This document shows, one piece after another, positions 8,481 through 17,966 of a DNA stretch of 64,000 nt. Within the stretch, counting starts at the first letter, position 1, and each line of letters starts with the position of its first letter. The notes beneath the pieces are model-generated. The model was not told the DNA's origin and made no database searches. It was given only the letters and a program-made list of their open reading frames with translations. Position numbers and translations under genes: made by a program. Source of the DNA: CAZSSM01 sp964609385 (GTDB taxonomy: Bacteria; Planctomycetota; Planctomycetia; Isosphaerales; Isosphaeraceae); the NCBI GenBank assembly GCA_964609385.1, contig CAZSSM010000012.1, positions 50,208-114,207 on the forward strand, written 5' to 3'.

Positions 8481-10310
8481 TCAGCGACCGTCTAGCGCGC
8501 GATCGAGGTTGTAGGCAGCGCTGATGAGCGTCAAGTGGGTGAAGGCCTGGGGGAAGTTACCGAGCGCATGGCCAGTCGAGCCCGTCTCTTCAGCATAGAG
8601 ATTAGTGTGGTTTGCGTAGCTGAGCATGTGTTCGAACATGACGCGAGCACGCTCGAGATATTCAGGGACGACTCGGCCAACGCGAGTCAACGCTTCCGTC
8701 ATCCAAAACGAACACATGCTGAACGCACCTTCTTCACCCTCGAGCCCGTCGGAAACCTCCTGGATATTGTAGCGATAGACCAGGCTGTCACTGACCAGAC
8801 CACCCCGCTCGGGAGGCTGGAGCATCGCCGTCAAGGTCCGATGAAGCCGAGGATCGGCCGGCGAAAGAAAGAAGACCAAGGGCATCATGAGGATGCTCGC
8901 ATCTAGTGCATTGTCGCCGTAAACAGCGGTGAACGCTTGCCTCTGAGGGTTCCATCCCTTCTCCATGATTTGATTGTAAATTGCGTCACGCGTCGCATAC
9001 CAGCGTGCCCGGTCGGCTGGAAACGATCGCTTCTCGGCCAGTCGGATCGCCCGGTCGAGCGCTACCCAGCACATCAGCTTGGAGTAGACGAAGTGTTGGC
9101 GACCGCTGCGGACTTCCCAGATCCCTTCGTCAGGACGCTCCCAGTTGTCGCAGACCCAAGAGATCAAGCGAGTGATCTGCTGCCAGAGGTCATAACTAAT
9201 CGGTGATCCGTACTTATTATAGAGATAAACGGCATCGAGCAATTCTCCTGAGATATCGAGTTGCAACTGGTCATAGGCCGCGTTGCCGATCCGGACCGGT
9301 TTGGACCCCTTGTAACCCTCCAGGTGGGGCAGTTCGAACTCTTCGAGCTTGTCGCGCCCGTCGATCCCATAGAGGATCTGCAACGACTGACCGGGCTCTA
9401 GTTCGCGGCATCGCGCCTCGAGCCAATTCATGAAGGCGGTCGATTCCTCGGTAAATCCGATGCGCATCAGGCCATAGAGGGTGAAGGCGGCGTCGCGGAT
9501 CCAGGTATAGCGATAGTCCCAATTGCGTGGACCACCGATTGCCTCGGGCAGGCTTGTTGTCGGAGCAGCGACGATCGCTCCTGTCGGCTGATAGGTCAAG
9601 AGCTTCAAAGCCAAGGCCGAGCGAATGACCATCTCACGCCAACGCCCTTGGTATGTGCATTGTCCTACCCATCGTCTCCAGAAGCAGACCGTCTCGTGGA
9701 ACAGCTCCTCGGTCAAGGCATCGGGGAGCGGCGCGGCGTCGAGCCCGGGGATGGTCTGACGGAGCGTGATCGTCAGGTGGTCTCCGGTCTGGAGGGTGAA
9801 GGTTCCTCGGACACCCGAGCCCCAACGCTCCCAATCGACCGGTCCCATCAACTCCATAGTCAGGTCGGGACCTTCGAAGACGACTCCACCCTCCACGAGA
9901 TGCGTTTTGTGCTCGGCTCTCGCGTAGTCGAACGCTGGCGTACAGGCAACGACGAACTCGATCTCACCACGGACCACATGGACACGTCGGACCAGGCACG
10001 AGCGCTCTCGAGTGCCCTGGCTGGAGGGGATCGGCATGAAATCGGACACCTCTCCGACCCCGTGGGCAGCCAGAAATCGGGTGATCAGAACATTGGTCTC
10101 CGGCCAATAGAGTTGCTTCGGAGTCCAATCCTCAGAAACTGGCCGGATCTGGAATCGACCACCGCGTTGATCGTCAAGGATCGCCGCGAAGAGGCTCGGT
10201 GAGTCGAATCGTGGGTAGCAGAGCCAGTCGATCGCGCCGTTGAGACCCACCAGTGCGGCCGTCCGCATGTCCCCGATCAGGCTGTAGTCTTCGATCGAAA
10301 GATACCCCAT
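8481..10310 (-). CDS. Glycoside hydrolase family 15 (glucoamylase/trehalase-like)
   Basis: A 609-residue protein of the bacterial/archaeal GH15 type, which hydrolyses terminal alpha-glucosidic bonds (starch-type oligosaccharides or trehalose). The N-terminal beta-sandwich begins with the characteristic YLSIEDYSLIGD and NGAIDWLCYPRFDSPS stretches. The (alpha/alpha)6 barrel carries the general acid in EGIWEVR (near residue 398) and the general base in a YAEETGSTG stretch (near 573-575). No signal peptide is seen, which fits a cytoplasmic enzyme. ATG 10310 is chosen because family members start with MGYLSIEDY; an in-frame GTG lies 12 bases upstream. GH15 versus trehalase specificity cannot be settled by reading. 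Confidence 0.9.
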   Translation of the reverse strand: MGYLSIEDYSLIGDMRTAALVGLNGAIDWLCYPRFDSPSLFAAILDDQRGGRFQIRPVSEDWTPKQLYWPETNVLITRFLAAHGVGEVSDFMPIPSSQGTRERSCLVRRVHVVRGEIEFVVACTPAFDYARAEHKTHLVEGGVVFEGPDLTMELMGPVDWERWGSGVRGTFTLQTGDHLTITLRQTIPGLDAAPLPDALTEELFHETVCFWRRWVGQCTYQGRWREMVIRSALALKLLTYQPTGAIVAAPTTSLPEAIGGPRNWDYRYTWIRDAAFTLYGLMRIGFTEESTAFMNWLEARCRELEPGQSLQILYGIDGRDKLEEFELPHLEGYKGSKPVRIGNAAYDQLQLDISGELLDAVYLYNKYGSPISYDLWQQITRLISWVCDNWERPDEGIWEVRSGRQHFVYSKLMCWVALDRAIRLAEKRSFPADRARWYATRDAIYNQIMEKGWNPQRQAFTAVYGDNALDASILMMPLVFFLSPADPRLHRTLTAMLQPPERGGLVSDSLVYRYNIQEVSDGLEGEEGAFSMCSFWMTEALTRVGRVVPEYLERARVMFEHMLSYANHTNLYAEETGSTGHALGNFPQAFTHLTLISAAYNLDRALDGR

Positions 10311-10644
10311 CACACACTCCACGCTCTGCGCTCAAGTCGGTTTCGTCGGGTCCAATCGCGTTCGGGATTGGATCCGTTCGCGATCGTTCCCATCCTAGAC
10401 CAATCGTCCTCTCCAGGAAGTGAACCCAATCGGCTTTCTCTGCCAGGTTGGTGTACGGGAAGATCGAAAATGGTTGGAGTGATGGTGGTTCTCGGTCCAA
10501 AAGGAGAGAATCTCCATAACGTCCGAGCGAACGATCTAGGGAAACGTCGAGTTCGACGATCGACGACGTTCCGATCATCATGAAGCCCGCCTGTTTTGAG
10601 GGTACTCTGGCCCGTGCCTCTCGCAACCGACCGAGGAGCCAACG

Positions 10645-12318
10645 ATGGACTCGACCCGACCCCACTCCGACGACTCGTCCTCGACCCCTCCGCCCTTACC
10701 CCAACCGGAGTCGTCCGCAGCCATCCCCGATCAGTTGACCTGGGATCGACTGAATGAAGTCGATGATCAACGACCCGATGCCGAGTTGTGGGTTGATTCG
10801 TCAGCGTCAGAGGGAACACCCAAGGTCGAGGAGACTCCCGGACCGGTCGGGGCACGCGAACGAATCGGATCGATCGATGTGCTCCGAGGCGTGGCCGTCT
10901 TGGGCATCCTCTTGTTGAACATCCACTCGTTCGGAGGGCCCGACCCAATCAACGAGGTCGATCCAGCCGTGATCGGCGATGACAAGGGCGCCAACCCAGC
11001 GATCCTATTTGTGCTCAACTTGTTATTCGAGTCGAAGATGCGGTCGATCTTCGCGATGCTCTTCGGCGCTGGTCTGATCCTGCTGGCTGATCGGGTCGAG
11101 AGTCGAGGCGGCGATCCGGCGATGATCTATTACAAACGGGTCCTCTGGTTGCTATTGTTCGGAGCCTGTCATGCGCTCTTTTTATGGTACGGAGACATCC
11201 TGTACACATACGCGATCTGTGGTCTCCTGCTCTTTCCAATCCGCAAGGTGCCGCCGATCGGTCTCATCGCCATCAGCATTGTTGTACTCGGCATTTGGGT
11301 CCTTGGGATGAGCCTGGGCGCCTGGCAGCTCCAGTCGATGCATGAGCAGTACGATCAGGCTGCAGAACTGAAGGCAGCCGGCGAACCAGTCCCTGATTCA
11401 GTCCAAAGCGCGGCCAAAGCATATCGCGGGTGGATCGACCAGGCTGGCGGGGAAGCGGCGGATCCGAACCGGATTACACTCTATCAATCGGGGACCTATG
11501 GCGAGATCTTTGCCGATCGTCTCATTATCGTTCTGCTGCTCTGGACTATTGTCTTTATCTTCTTCTCATTCTGGCAGACCTGCGCGTTGATGTGTATCGG
11601 GATGGTCTTAATGCGTTGGCGAGTGTTCACCGCGAGCCTGTCCAAGACGACGTATCTGGCGATGATCGTTTTGGGATACGGGCTTGGTCTTCCAATGGTC
11701 TACCAGGGATTCCTGATCGAGGAGAGCGATCGCGGCTCGTTCCTGGGGATGTTGGAAAGCGGTGCGATGATATACAACGAGGTCGCTTGCATCCCCGTAG
11801 CGATCGGTCACATCGGAGTCGTCATGCTGATCTGCAAGTACGGCCTGATTGAGCCACTGACGCGTCGGCTCGCGGCGGTCGGCCGGATGGCCTTGACCAA
11901 TTATTTGATGCATACCCTAATCTGCACAACGCTCTTTTATGGATATGGTTTTGGCCTGTATGGTCGGCTCGACTCGACAGCATACATGGGGATCGTGGCC
12001 GCGATCTGGACGCTCCAACTCATCCTCAGTCCAGTCTGGCTGAACTACTACCAATTCGGACCGGCCGAGTGGCTTTGGCGAACCCTGACTTACTTCAAGA
12101 TTCAGCCGATGACCCGCAAAGCGAGCCATGCGAGTTCGACCGAGAAGGAAGCTTTCGAGGGTTTTCCGATCGGCGATCCAAACGATCTGGCCGCGCACGA
12201 TTCGCCTAGGGACGGCCGCGCGGTGGATGCCCACATGGATCGGTTCGAGGATCCGAACGGGAACTCGGCTCCGATCTCTGAATCCATTTCCCACCGCACC
12301 AAGTTCGACCAGCCGTGA
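10645..12318 (+). CDS. DUF418 (YeiB-like) multi-pass membrane protein
   Basis: A 557-residue inner-membrane protein. A proline- and acid-rich cytoplasmic N-terminal region of about 75 residues is followed by the family opening IGSIDVLRGVAVLGILLLN. About nine more hydrophobic helices follow, then a polar tail of roughly 70 residues. The C-terminal half matches the DUF418 pattern (GRMALTNYLMHTLI, then a region like SPVWLNYYQFGPAEWLWR). The family is related to acyltransferase-3 membrane proteins, and its biochemical role is not established. It is transcribed divergently from the GH15 gene across about 330 bases that hold no recognisable gene. Confidence 0.88.
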   Translation: MDSTRPHSDDSSSTPPPLPQPESSAAIPDQLTWDRLNEVDDQRPDAELWVDSSASEGTPKVEETPGPVGARERIGSIDVLRGVAVLGILLLNIHSFGGPDPINEVDPAVIGDDKGANPAILFVLNLLFESKMRSIFAMLFGAGLILLADRVESRGGDPAMIYYKRVLWLLLFGACHALFLWYGDILYTYAICGLLLFPIRKVPPIGLIAISIVVLGIWVLGMSLGAWQLQSMHEQYDQAAELKAAGEPVPDSVQSAAKAYRGWIDQAGGEAADPNRITLYQSGTYGEIFADRLIIVLLLWTIVFIFFSFWQTCALMCIGMVLMRWRVFTASLSKTTYLAMIVLGYGLGLPMVYQGFLIEESDRGSFLGMLESGAMIYNEVACIPVAIGHIGVVMLICKYGLIEPLTRRLAAVGRMALTNYLMHTLICTTLFYGYGFGLYGRLDSTAYMGIVAAIWTLQLILSPVWLNYYQFGPAEWLWRTLTYFKIQPMTRKASHASSTEKEAFEGFPIGDPNDLAAHDSPRDGRAVDAHMDRFEDPNGNSAPISESISHRTKFDQP

Positions 12319-12513
12319 TTGGGTGCGTGCGACTTAAGAATTGATCAGTCTGTTGGACTGAGCACTCCGTTGCTCGGACTCGTTGACGCGATTTACGATG
12401 GAGGTCTGTGGTTCGGTCGGGCGGTCAAGCGCTCATGAGCGGTGAGGATCTGACTGGACCACCGATTCCATCCTGATCGCAACGATCCCATCGCTGTTTG
12501 AGAGGCTGTGCCG

Positions 12514-13827
12514 ATGGCCGAGTTCTTCCCGGAGATCCCTCCGATCGTCTACGGCGGACCCGAGTCGCGCAATCCCTTGGAGTTCAAGCATTACCAGGCC
12601 GACGAGGTCGTTGCTGGCAAGCCGATGCGCGAGCACCTCCGATTCTCCGTGGTCTACTGGCATACCTTCCGCAACCCCTTGAGCGATCCGTTCGGGGTCG
12701 GCACCGCCCAACGCCCTTGGGATGACGGGTCCGATTCGGTCGAGAACGCCCAGCGCCGTGTCCGAGCCGCTTTCGAATTCTTCGAGAAGCTTGGTGCCCC
12801 ATACTATGCCTTCCACGACCGTGACGTCGCTCCCGAAGGCGTTAGCCTGAACAAAAGTCACGAAAACCTCGATGCCGTCGTTCAGGTCCTCAAAGAGGAA
12901 CAGCAACGCACCGGCATTGGTTTGCTTTGGGGAACCGCCAACCTGTTTTCCAACCCGCGTTATATGCATGGTGCGGCGACCAGTTGTAACTTCGACGCTT
13001 TCGCCTACGCCGCTGCCCAGGTCAAGAAGGCTTTGGAGGTGACTAAGGAACTCGATGGGGCTGGCTATACCTTCTGGGGCGGACGTGAAGGCTATTCGAC
13101 ACTCTACAACACTGATATGAAGCGTGAGTTGGACCACCTCGCTCAGTTCATGCACATGTCCGTCGATTACAAGAAGCAGATCGGTTTTGACGGCCCGTTC
13201 TACATCGAGCCCAAGCCGATGGAGCCGACCAAGCATCAATACGACAGCGATGCGGCAGCCTGTATCTGCTTCCTGAGGACCCATGGCCTGACCGAGCACT
13301 TCAAGCTCAACTTGGAAACCAACCATGCCACGCTGGCTGGCCACGAGATGTTGCATGAGATCGAGACGGCCTACGCTCACGATGTGTTTGGCTCGATTGA
13401 CGCCAACACCGGCGACCCACTCCTGGGTTGGGATACCGACCAGTTCCCGACAAACATCTACTTGACCGCCCAGTGCATGCTCCCGATTCTGAAGCGCGGG
13501 GGATTCACCACGGGAGGGGTTAACTTCGATGCAAAGGTCCGCCGCGAGAGCTTCGAACCGATCGACCTGTTCCACGCGCACATCGGCGGTATGGATGCCT
13601 TCGCACGTGGGCTGAAGATCGCTCAAAAGATCATCGACGATGGACGGCTCGATGCCATTGTCCAAGAGCGTTACGCGAGTTGGAACTCCGAACTCGGGCG
13701 AAAGGTCGAGTCCGGCCAGGCTTCCTTGGCCGAACTCGAAGCCTATGTTTCCGCCAAAGGAGAGGCTGCTCCCAACGTTAGTGGACGTCAAGAAATGATT
13801 GAAAATTTGATTAACGAATATGTCTGA
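12514..13827 (+). CDS. xylA: Xylose isomerase
   Basis: Class II xylose isomerase (about 437 residues) converting D-xylose to D-xylulose in the cytoplasm; family members also isomerise glucose. Visible active-site signatures are FHDRDVAPEG (catalytic His and Asp), the metal-binding YIEPKPMEPTKHQYD, LNLETNHATLAGHE, and the SIDANTGDPLLGWDTDQFP loop. ATG 12514 is favoured because GAGAGG ends 8 bases before it; a GTG six bases upstream is the alternative. No xylulokinase or xylose transporter is adjacent, so the rest of the pathway must lie elsewhere. The only other xylan-related sequence in the window is the broken GH10 gene near 46 kb. Confidence 0.96.
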   Translation: MAEFFPEIPPIVYGGPESRNPLEFKHYQADEVVAGKPMREHLRFSVVYWHTFRNPLSDPFGVGTAQRPWDDGSDSVENAQRRVRAAFEFFEKLGAPYYAFHDRDVAPEGVSLNKSHENLDAVVQVLKEEQQRTGIGLLWGTANLFSNPRYMHGAATSCNFDAFAYAAAQVKKALEVTKELDGAGYTFWGGREGYSTLYNTDMKRELDHLAQFMHMSVDYKKQIGFDGPFYIEPKPMEPTKHQYDSDAAACICFLRTHGLTEHFKLNLETNHATLAGHEMLHEIETAYAHDVFGSIDANTGDPLLGWDTDQFPTNIYLTAQCMLPILKRGGFTTGGVNFDAKVRRESFEPIDLFHAHIGGMDAFARGLKIAQKIIDDGRLDAIVQERYASWNSELGRKVESGQASLAELEAYVSAKGEAAPNVSGRQEMIENLINEYV

Positions 13828-13877
13828 CGTTTGTTGGGCGTCTGGTTATCCACTGCAGATAACCGTGTCTCGTCCGT

Positions 13878-15290
13878 TCACTTCGAGGGCCTTTCCGGAT
13901 CGTCACGCCAATCGTGGGCCTCGTCAAGGATCTTACGATGTCCATCGATAAGGAGGCGACGAAGCCTCGCAAAGGTCTCTGGGTGCTGAGCGGAAACGTC
14001 AAGTGTTTGGCCAGGATCGGCTTCGAGGTCAAAGAGCCGGAAATCGGTCAGTTCAGCGTCCTTGAGCTGACCGATCCAAGCTTCGCGGAATAGGTTGTTG
14101 GTCGGTAACGGCGGGCTCGTATCGGCGACCAGGCACCATCGATCGTCTCGTAGTACGCATGTTGGCTGTGACGGGTTGTAGAACCAGAGCAGAGGACGAG
14201 CACGTTCGATCGAGGCACCTGAAAAGAGCGGAAGCAGGCTAACTCCATCGAGAGTCTTGTCGGTCGGCGCTGACTGACCAGTTGCGTCGAGGATTGTCGG
14301 CAGTAAGTCGACGATCCCAGTGGGCGTCGACTCAACCGAACCGGCTGCGATCCGACCTGGCCAGCGGATGATTCCTGGCACCCGGATGCCACCCTGCCAG
14401 AGTTGTCCCTTTCGGCCGCGAAGTTTGCCGTTGCTGCCGCGCCGGTAGCTGCCGTTGTCCGAGGTGAAGATGACCATCGTCTCATCAGCGACTCCGAGGC
14501 GATCCAAAGCGTCCAGCAGCCTTCCGATGGCCCGATCCATGTTCTCGATACTGCCGTAGTAGGCTGGCAGGTCAGTCTCGGCGTGGCGAGCCATCAAGTT
14601 AGGCGGTGCGGCCACTTTCTGATGCGGCTCATGAAACCAGACGTTGAGATAGAACGGCTGTTCAGGATCGGACCGACGTTCGAGCCAATCGAGGGCCTCG
14701 GCGACAACGATATCGCAGGAATATCCCTCGACTACGCCGAGAGCTTTACCGTTGCGGACGAAGTTGATCGGGTTGTGGTGAGACGGGGTCGCATTGTTTC
14801 CCGTAGCCATCCAGTGGTCGAACCCATGGTCACTCGGGTCAGGGTTGGGCCCTTCACCGTCGACGAGGTCGTAGGAGAGATGCCACTTGCCGACATGCGC
14901 GGTGTCGAAGCCGGCCGTCCGGAGCCGCTCGGCGAGGGTCGTTTCCTCCACGCGCAGGTGCATCCGATGCGAGGTATGAATCCAACTGTAGACGCCGACA
15001 CGAACTGGGAATCGCCCGGTCAACAGGGCTGCTCTGGAAGGCGAGCAGACCGCGCTGGCGGCATGGAAATCAGTCAACTGCACCCCCTCAGACGCTAGAC
15101 GGTCGAGTCGAGGGGTCTGCGTTTCGAGGCTCCCTGTGCAGGAGAGATCTGCCGAACCGAGGTCATCGGCCAACAGAACCACGACACTGGGAGGACGATC
15201 GGCCGAGGCTTGGTCGAAACCAAAGTTCAAAAAGACGACCATCAAGAGCCAAACTCTGGACACAAGAACGGCCAATCTCGTCTGCACCAC
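13878..15290 (-). CDS. Exported sulfatase (arylsulfatase family, Cys-type)
   Basis: A formylglycine-dependent sulfatase of about 470 residues. A hydrophobic signal sequence ends near an ASA motif. The LLADDLGSADLSC stretch supplies calcium ligands, and CSPSR is the modification signature (CxPSR) in which Cys becomes formylglycine. Further family stretches are VGKWHL, GFDHW, HEPHQ and FTSDNGS (metal ligands). Sulfatases are abundant in planctomycetes, where they desulfate algal polysaccharides. The start is uncertain: the frame is open to a TTG at 15350, but tandem GTG-GTG codons at 15290/15287 sit 7 bases after a GGGGGTG ribosome site and give a normal signal peptide. It converges on xylA with a 50-base gap. 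Confidence 0.93.
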   Translation of the reverse strand: MVQTRLAVLVSRVWLLMVVFLNFGFDQASADRPPSVVVLLADDLGSADLSCTGSLETQTPRLDRLASEGVQLTDFHAASAVCSPSRAALLTGRFPVRVGVYSWIHTSHRMHLRVEETTLAERLRTAGFDTAHVGKWHLSYDLVDGEGPNPDPSDHGFDHWMATGNNATPSHHNPINFVRNGKALGVVEGYSCDIVVAEALDWLERRSDPEQPFYLNVWFHEPHQKVAAPPNLMARHAETDLPAYYGSIENMDRAIGRLLDALDRLGVADETMVIFTSDNGSYRRGSNGKLRGRKGQLWQGGIRVPGIIRWPGRIAAGSVESTPTGIVDLLPTILDATGQSAPTDKTLDGVSLLPLFSGASIERARPLLWFYNPSQPTCVLRDDRWCLVADTSPPLPTNNLFREAWIGQLKDAELTDFRLFDLEADPGQTLDVSAQHPETFARLRRLLIDGHRKILDEAHDWRDDPERPSK

Positions 15291-15436
15291 GGTTTCACCC
15301 CCGTTGAAATTCACTGATGAAACGGCGAAGGAGCTGTGTCGTCGAATCAACCCCCAATTGCCCGATGCTGAGCGGGTCGGGAAGCGTTGTCAACGTTGTC
15401 GATGGGTGGAACGTTCGTCGGAAGGAGGTCGAGGGC

Positions 15437-16486
15437 TCACGCGGCAGGTTTGGACTCGGCGTCGGATCCATGATCTCGCGAGCTGTCGAGGTCGGTCATC
15501 GCCGCGACGATCCCTTGCTCGAACGTGTAGGGAGGATCGTAGTTGAGGACACGTCGTGCCTTCTCGATCGAGAAGTCGAGATTGAGCCCGAGAAACTTGT
15601 ATCGAGCCTTGTTGACTAACGGCGGGTTCTTCGCGCCACGAAGCTTGGCGATCGCTTCGAAGGTGACTGCAAGCATCCGGGCCACTCCAAGAGGGAGCTT
15701 GCGCTGAGGCGGTTTGAGACCATCAAGTTCGGCGACCCGGCCAACAAAGTCGCGCTTGGTCACTTTTTGCCCGTCGGTGATGTTGAAGACCTCACCAACC
15801 GCCTCAGGAACCTCGTACGCCCGGAAAATTGCGTCGACCAAGTTCTTGACGTAAACGCAGTTGAGCACCTGGTCGCCCGAACCGAAATAGAAGAACCGAC
15901 CGGCCCGCAGGTTAGTCAAGAGCTTGGGGAGGACCGTCCGGTCGCGTTCTCCATAAATGAACCCGGGCCGGACGATACTCAAAGCCATCCCCTTCTCATG
16001 TTGATACTTTAGGGCCAGTTCTTCGGCCTCAATCTTGGAGCGAGTGTACCCATCGAGGGCCTCAACCGCTGGCGGGGTCGTCTCATCTGTCCCGTAGTGG
16101 TCACGCCCTTCATAAACGCCTAGCGATGAGACGTGGACAAAGCGCTTGACTTTGCCCAGCACTGAGGCGTCGAGCAGATGCCGGAACGCCTCGACGTTCA
16201 GTGAGCGGAAATCCTCCAACGTTCCCCAGTCGCCAACTTTGGCAGCACAATTAATGACCCCATCGACACCCTCGACGCCTCGGCGGAGCGACTCCGGATC
16301 GCTCAGGTCGCCGACGACCATCTCGACACCCAAATCGGCCAAAAATTGGGTCGAGCTGGTCGGGCGGACGAGGGTCCGGACTCGATGGCCGCGTCGCAAG
16401 GCCTCCTCGATGACGTGGCTCCCGACCAGTCCGGTTCCCCCCGTGACGAAGAGCTGCAGGGGCGTTTGTTCCGCCATCGAAGTCAT
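15437..16486 (-). CDS. Extended SDR: NAD-dependent epimerase/dehydratase, 3-beta-HSD-like
   Basis: A 349-residue Rossmann-fold enzyme. GGTGLVG at residues 16-22 binds NAD(P), an NCAAKV stretch follows the fourth strand, and YTRSK is the YxxxK catalytic pair. The region VRPGFIYGERDRT and the second half resemble the 3-beta-hydroxysteroid dehydrogenase/isomerase branch, whose bacterial members act on sterol-like, flavonoid or nucleotide-sugar substrates. The substrate is not predictable here. ATG 16486 is well supported by GGAGGC about 5 bases upstream. It diverges from the zinc-finger gene. Confidence 0.88.
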   Translation of the reverse strand: MTSMAEQTPLQLFVTGGTGLVGSHVIEEALRRGHRVRTLVRPTSSTQFLADLGVEMVVGDLSDPESLRRGVEGVDGVINCAAKVGDWGTLEDFRSLNVEAFRHLLDASVLGKVKRFVHVSSLGVYEGRDHYGTDETTPPAVEALDGYTRSKIEAEELALKYQHEKGMALSIVRPGFIYGERDRTVLPKLLTNLRAGRFFYFGSGDQVLNCVYVKNLVDAIFRAYEVPEAVGEVFNITDGQKVTKRDFVGRVAELDGLKPPQRKLPLGVARMLAVTFEAIAKLRGAKNPPLVNKARYKFLGLNLDFSIEKARRVLNYDPPYTFEQGIVAAMTDLDSSRDHGSDAESKPAA

Positions 16487-16796
16487 CGGAGCCTCCTCGA
16501 GTCTTCCATGCCCATGGGATCATTCCATTGCGACAATGCGGTACAGGCACCGCAGTTGTGAAACCTCAAGCACGATTCGAGCGAACCGCGACGCACAAAC
16601 TACCTGATCCTTCGAGGGGGTCAATCGAAGGAACGGCTGGATCGATCGTCTAGGCGTGCGATAGAGTAGATTCGATGAATCGATGAGGCCTTACCATACG
16701 CCTCCAGATCGCGGAATCGAACACGATGCTCCTTGCCACGCGTTCCAGGCGATCTCGAGACAGGTGCCGCCAGACGCTTGGGGAGAACTAGCCAGG
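16487..16796. other. Divergent intergenic region between the SDR and DksA-like genes
   Basis: About 310 bases between two outward-facing genes. An in-frame ATG at 16683 could extend the zinc-finger protein upstream by 38 residues, but that stretch reads as low-conservation sequence and has no ribosome site as good as GGGGAG near 16780. No tRNA, repeat or strong hairpin is seen, so it most likely holds the two promoters. Confidence 0.5.
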
Positions 16797-17198
16797 ATGA
16801 CCCGCCAGAAGCTGAACAACCAGGAGATCGCTTCCTTTCAGACCGCCTTACAGCAGCTCCGGGCGCGATTGGTGGGCGACGTCAACCAGTTGACCGGCGA
16901 GGCATTGCGGACTGATCCGCAATCCGGGGCAATCACTGCGCCGGCCTCAGTTGACGCCGCTGACCTAGGCAGCGACGTTTTTGATCAGGAGTTCACCCTC
17001 GGCCTTATTGAGAACGAGCAGGAGACCCTGCACCAAATCGGAGAAGCGTTGGAACGGATCGAACAAGGGCAGTTCGGACTCTGTCCGCGTTGCGAACGCC
17101 CGATCGCCAAAGCTCGACTACGCGCGATTCCATACGCGACGTACTGTATCGATTGCGCACGCGCAATCGAGCAAGGTGCTCCCGAGACGCTCGACTGA
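16797..17198 (+). CDS. DksA/TraR-family C4 zinc-finger protein
   Basis: A 133-residue protein with an N-terminal helical region and a C-terminal four-cysteine zinc finger (CPRC, then CIDC about 20 residues later), the DksA/TraR signature. DksA-type proteins bind the secondary channel of RNA polymerase and tune transcription in the stringent response. Whether this one keeps the acidic coiled-coil tip needed for that is unclear, so a general TraR/DksA label is safer than dksA. ATG 16797 follows a GGGGAG ribosome site. The lspA gene lies 96 bases downstream on the same strand, so the two may be cotranscribed. Confidence 0.86.
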   Translation: MTRQKLNNQEIASFQTALQQLRARLVGDVNQLTGEALRTDPQSGAITAPASVDAADLGSDVFDQEFTLGLIENEQETLHQIGEALERIEQGQFGLCPRCERPIAKARLRAIPYATYCIDCARAIEQGAPETLD

Positions 17199-17294
17199 AA
17201 CGAGCTTACCTGAATTTCCGAGAATGTTTCGGTCGGCCGAGGGATCGATCGACGATCGGCAATCGCTTTGGGATAGAATAGGAGACGAACGAGC

Positions 17295-17966
17295 ATGACG
17301 AGGCCGCCGATCCCGTGGGCTCATTGGTTGGTCTTTCTCGGTCTGGCCCTCGGGGGCGCTGGGTTTGACTTGGCCACCAAGATGTGGGTGTTCCAAGAGA
17401 TCGGCCCGCCACCCTCTCCGGGACGGGTGATAATCCCGGATATGTTGGAGTTCCAGACAAAGTACAACACAGGTGCGCTTTGGGGCTTCGGCAAGGACTG
17501 GCAGTACAGTAGTTCAGTCTTCGCCGGGCTCTCCGTTCTGGCTGGTCTTGCGATCATCTACTGGCTTTTCGTGCTCGGCGGCGCGCAGGATCGACTTTTG
17601 ACGATCGCTCTAGGCTTGATCATGGCCGGCGCCATTGGCAACTGCTACGATCGACTCGTCTTCGGCCATGTCCGCGACTTCGTCTATTTTCACCTCGACG
17701 CGATCGAATTTGAGTTTGCGATCTTCAATTTCGCCGACAACATGCTGGTCATCGGGGCATTGATCCTGGCCATCCGCGCCTTGCGAGGGGACCCAGTCGC
17801 TCAACAGGTGTCTGGACCGCAGCTCGACCGAACAACCGAGTCCTCCCCAACCGATCTAGACTCGCTCGAAGACTCGAAGCCTCCTCGGATCGATACGGTG
17901 ATCCCTGCAACCTCGGGCGATTCGATCGGGTCGGCACCCCGGCCGGTCGGCGATCAGATGTCATAG
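17295..17966 (+). CDS. lspA: Lipoprotein signal peptidase (signal peptidase II)
   Basis: Integral inner-membrane aspartyl protease that removes signal peptides from diacylglyceryl-modified prolipoproteins. Four hydrophobic helices carry the family motifs: Asp25 in FDLATK, NTGALWGF at 58-65, GNCYDRL near 115-121, and the catalytic pair Asp128 (VRDF) and Asp148 (FADN). The core ends near residue 168, and about 55 Ser/Asp/Pro-rich residues follow, making the protein (223 aa) longer than the usual ~160-170. ATG 17295 follows AGGAGA. Its end overlaps the convergent glnA by 13 bases. Confidence 0.96.
   Translation: MTRPPIPWAHWLVFLGLALGGAGFDLATKMWVFQEIGPPPSPGRVIIPDMLEFQTKYNTGALWGFGKDWQYSSSVFAGLSVLAGLAIIYWLFVLGGAQDRLLTIALGLIMAGAIGNCYDRLVFGHVRDFVYFHLDAIEFEFAIFNFADNMLVIGALILAIRALRGDPVAQQVSGPQLDRTTESSPTDLDSLEDSKPPRIDTVIPATSGDSIGSAPRPVGDQMS

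Noticed and set aside
12433..13791. Long minus-strand open frame opposite xylA
   Set aside because: It lies wholly antisense to a clear xylose isomerase and has no ribosome site or family signature; high GC and codon bias create such shadows.
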